Shown here: positions 64,000 to 64,000 of the stretch, in pieces
Layout of the letters: each line of letters opens with the position of its first letter
Numbering within the stretch: position 1 is the stretch's first letter
NCBI RefSeq assembly: GCF_040958095.1
Contig: NC_091237.1
Location: forward strand, 11,397,058-11,461,057
Direction of reading: 5' to 3'
Origin: Procambarus clarkii
Lineage: Eukaryota; Arthropoda; Malacostraca; Decapoda; Cambaridae
Length of the DNA: 64,000 nt
Notes under the pieces: model-generated
Database searches by the model: none
What the model saw: the letters and a program-made list of their open reading frames with translations, nothing else
What the model was told of the DNA's origin: nothing
Program-made: the position numbers and the translations under genes

Positions 64000-64000
64000 A

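Overview
The window is nuclear DNA from a decapod crustacean, most likely a crayfish-like lineage. The evidence is the AT-rich background, GT-AG introns and a dense load of LINE, Penelope, DIRS, piggyBac and Tigger remnants. It also holds several tRNA-derived SINEs and a short repeat of a type I associate with decapod genomes. The species cannot be fixed from the sequence alone. Nothing prokaryotic is present.

Layout. (1) 1-6,210 is a mosaic of at least eight unrelated tandem arrays, led by a 2.9 kb array of 15/16-bp units. (2) 6.2-14.4 kb is a graveyard of LINE fragments, SINEs and a MITE family. (3) 14,576-17,048 (+) is a complete four-exon gene for an unorthodox AQP12-like aquaporin. Its splice phases all agree, and it encodes 282 residues with CPY in place of the first NPA motif and NPV in place of the second. 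MITE copies sit in its second intron and about 0.5 kb downstream. (4) 17.2-22.98 kb is mobile DNA, including a 161-bp foldback element with a 15-bp target duplication. (5) 22.98-33.15 kb, minus strand, carries the last three coding exons of WAC, the WW-domain adaptor with coiled coil, plus a long repeat-poor stretch that may be its 3' UTR. One intron holds a LINE tail carrying a SINE that itself carries a 76-bp insertion. (6) 33-64 kb is mostly transposons. Upstream WAC exons were not found there. Notable are three piggyBac derivatives that keep only the N-terminal acidic part and the cysteine-rich C-terminus. There are also two Tigger remnants and one Tigger-derived miniature element. A LINE is split by a TTAA element that itself contains a Tigger. 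A DNA transposon with about 355-bp inverted arms flanks a decayed ORF that I cannot place in a named superfamily.

The two host genes show no sign of working together. The AQP12-like protein should be an intracellular-membrane channel. WAC is a nuclear and cytoplasmic adaptor linked to transcription-coupled H2B ubiquitination, autophagy and mTORC1 control. The richest material for discovery is the mobile DNA: the long-arm transposon, the foldback/76-bp family with a degenerate hammerhead-like core, the MITE with 7-bp target duplications, and the transcription-factor-site-rich 37-bp satellite. All coordinates were read by eye and edges of decayed repeats may be off by tens of bases.
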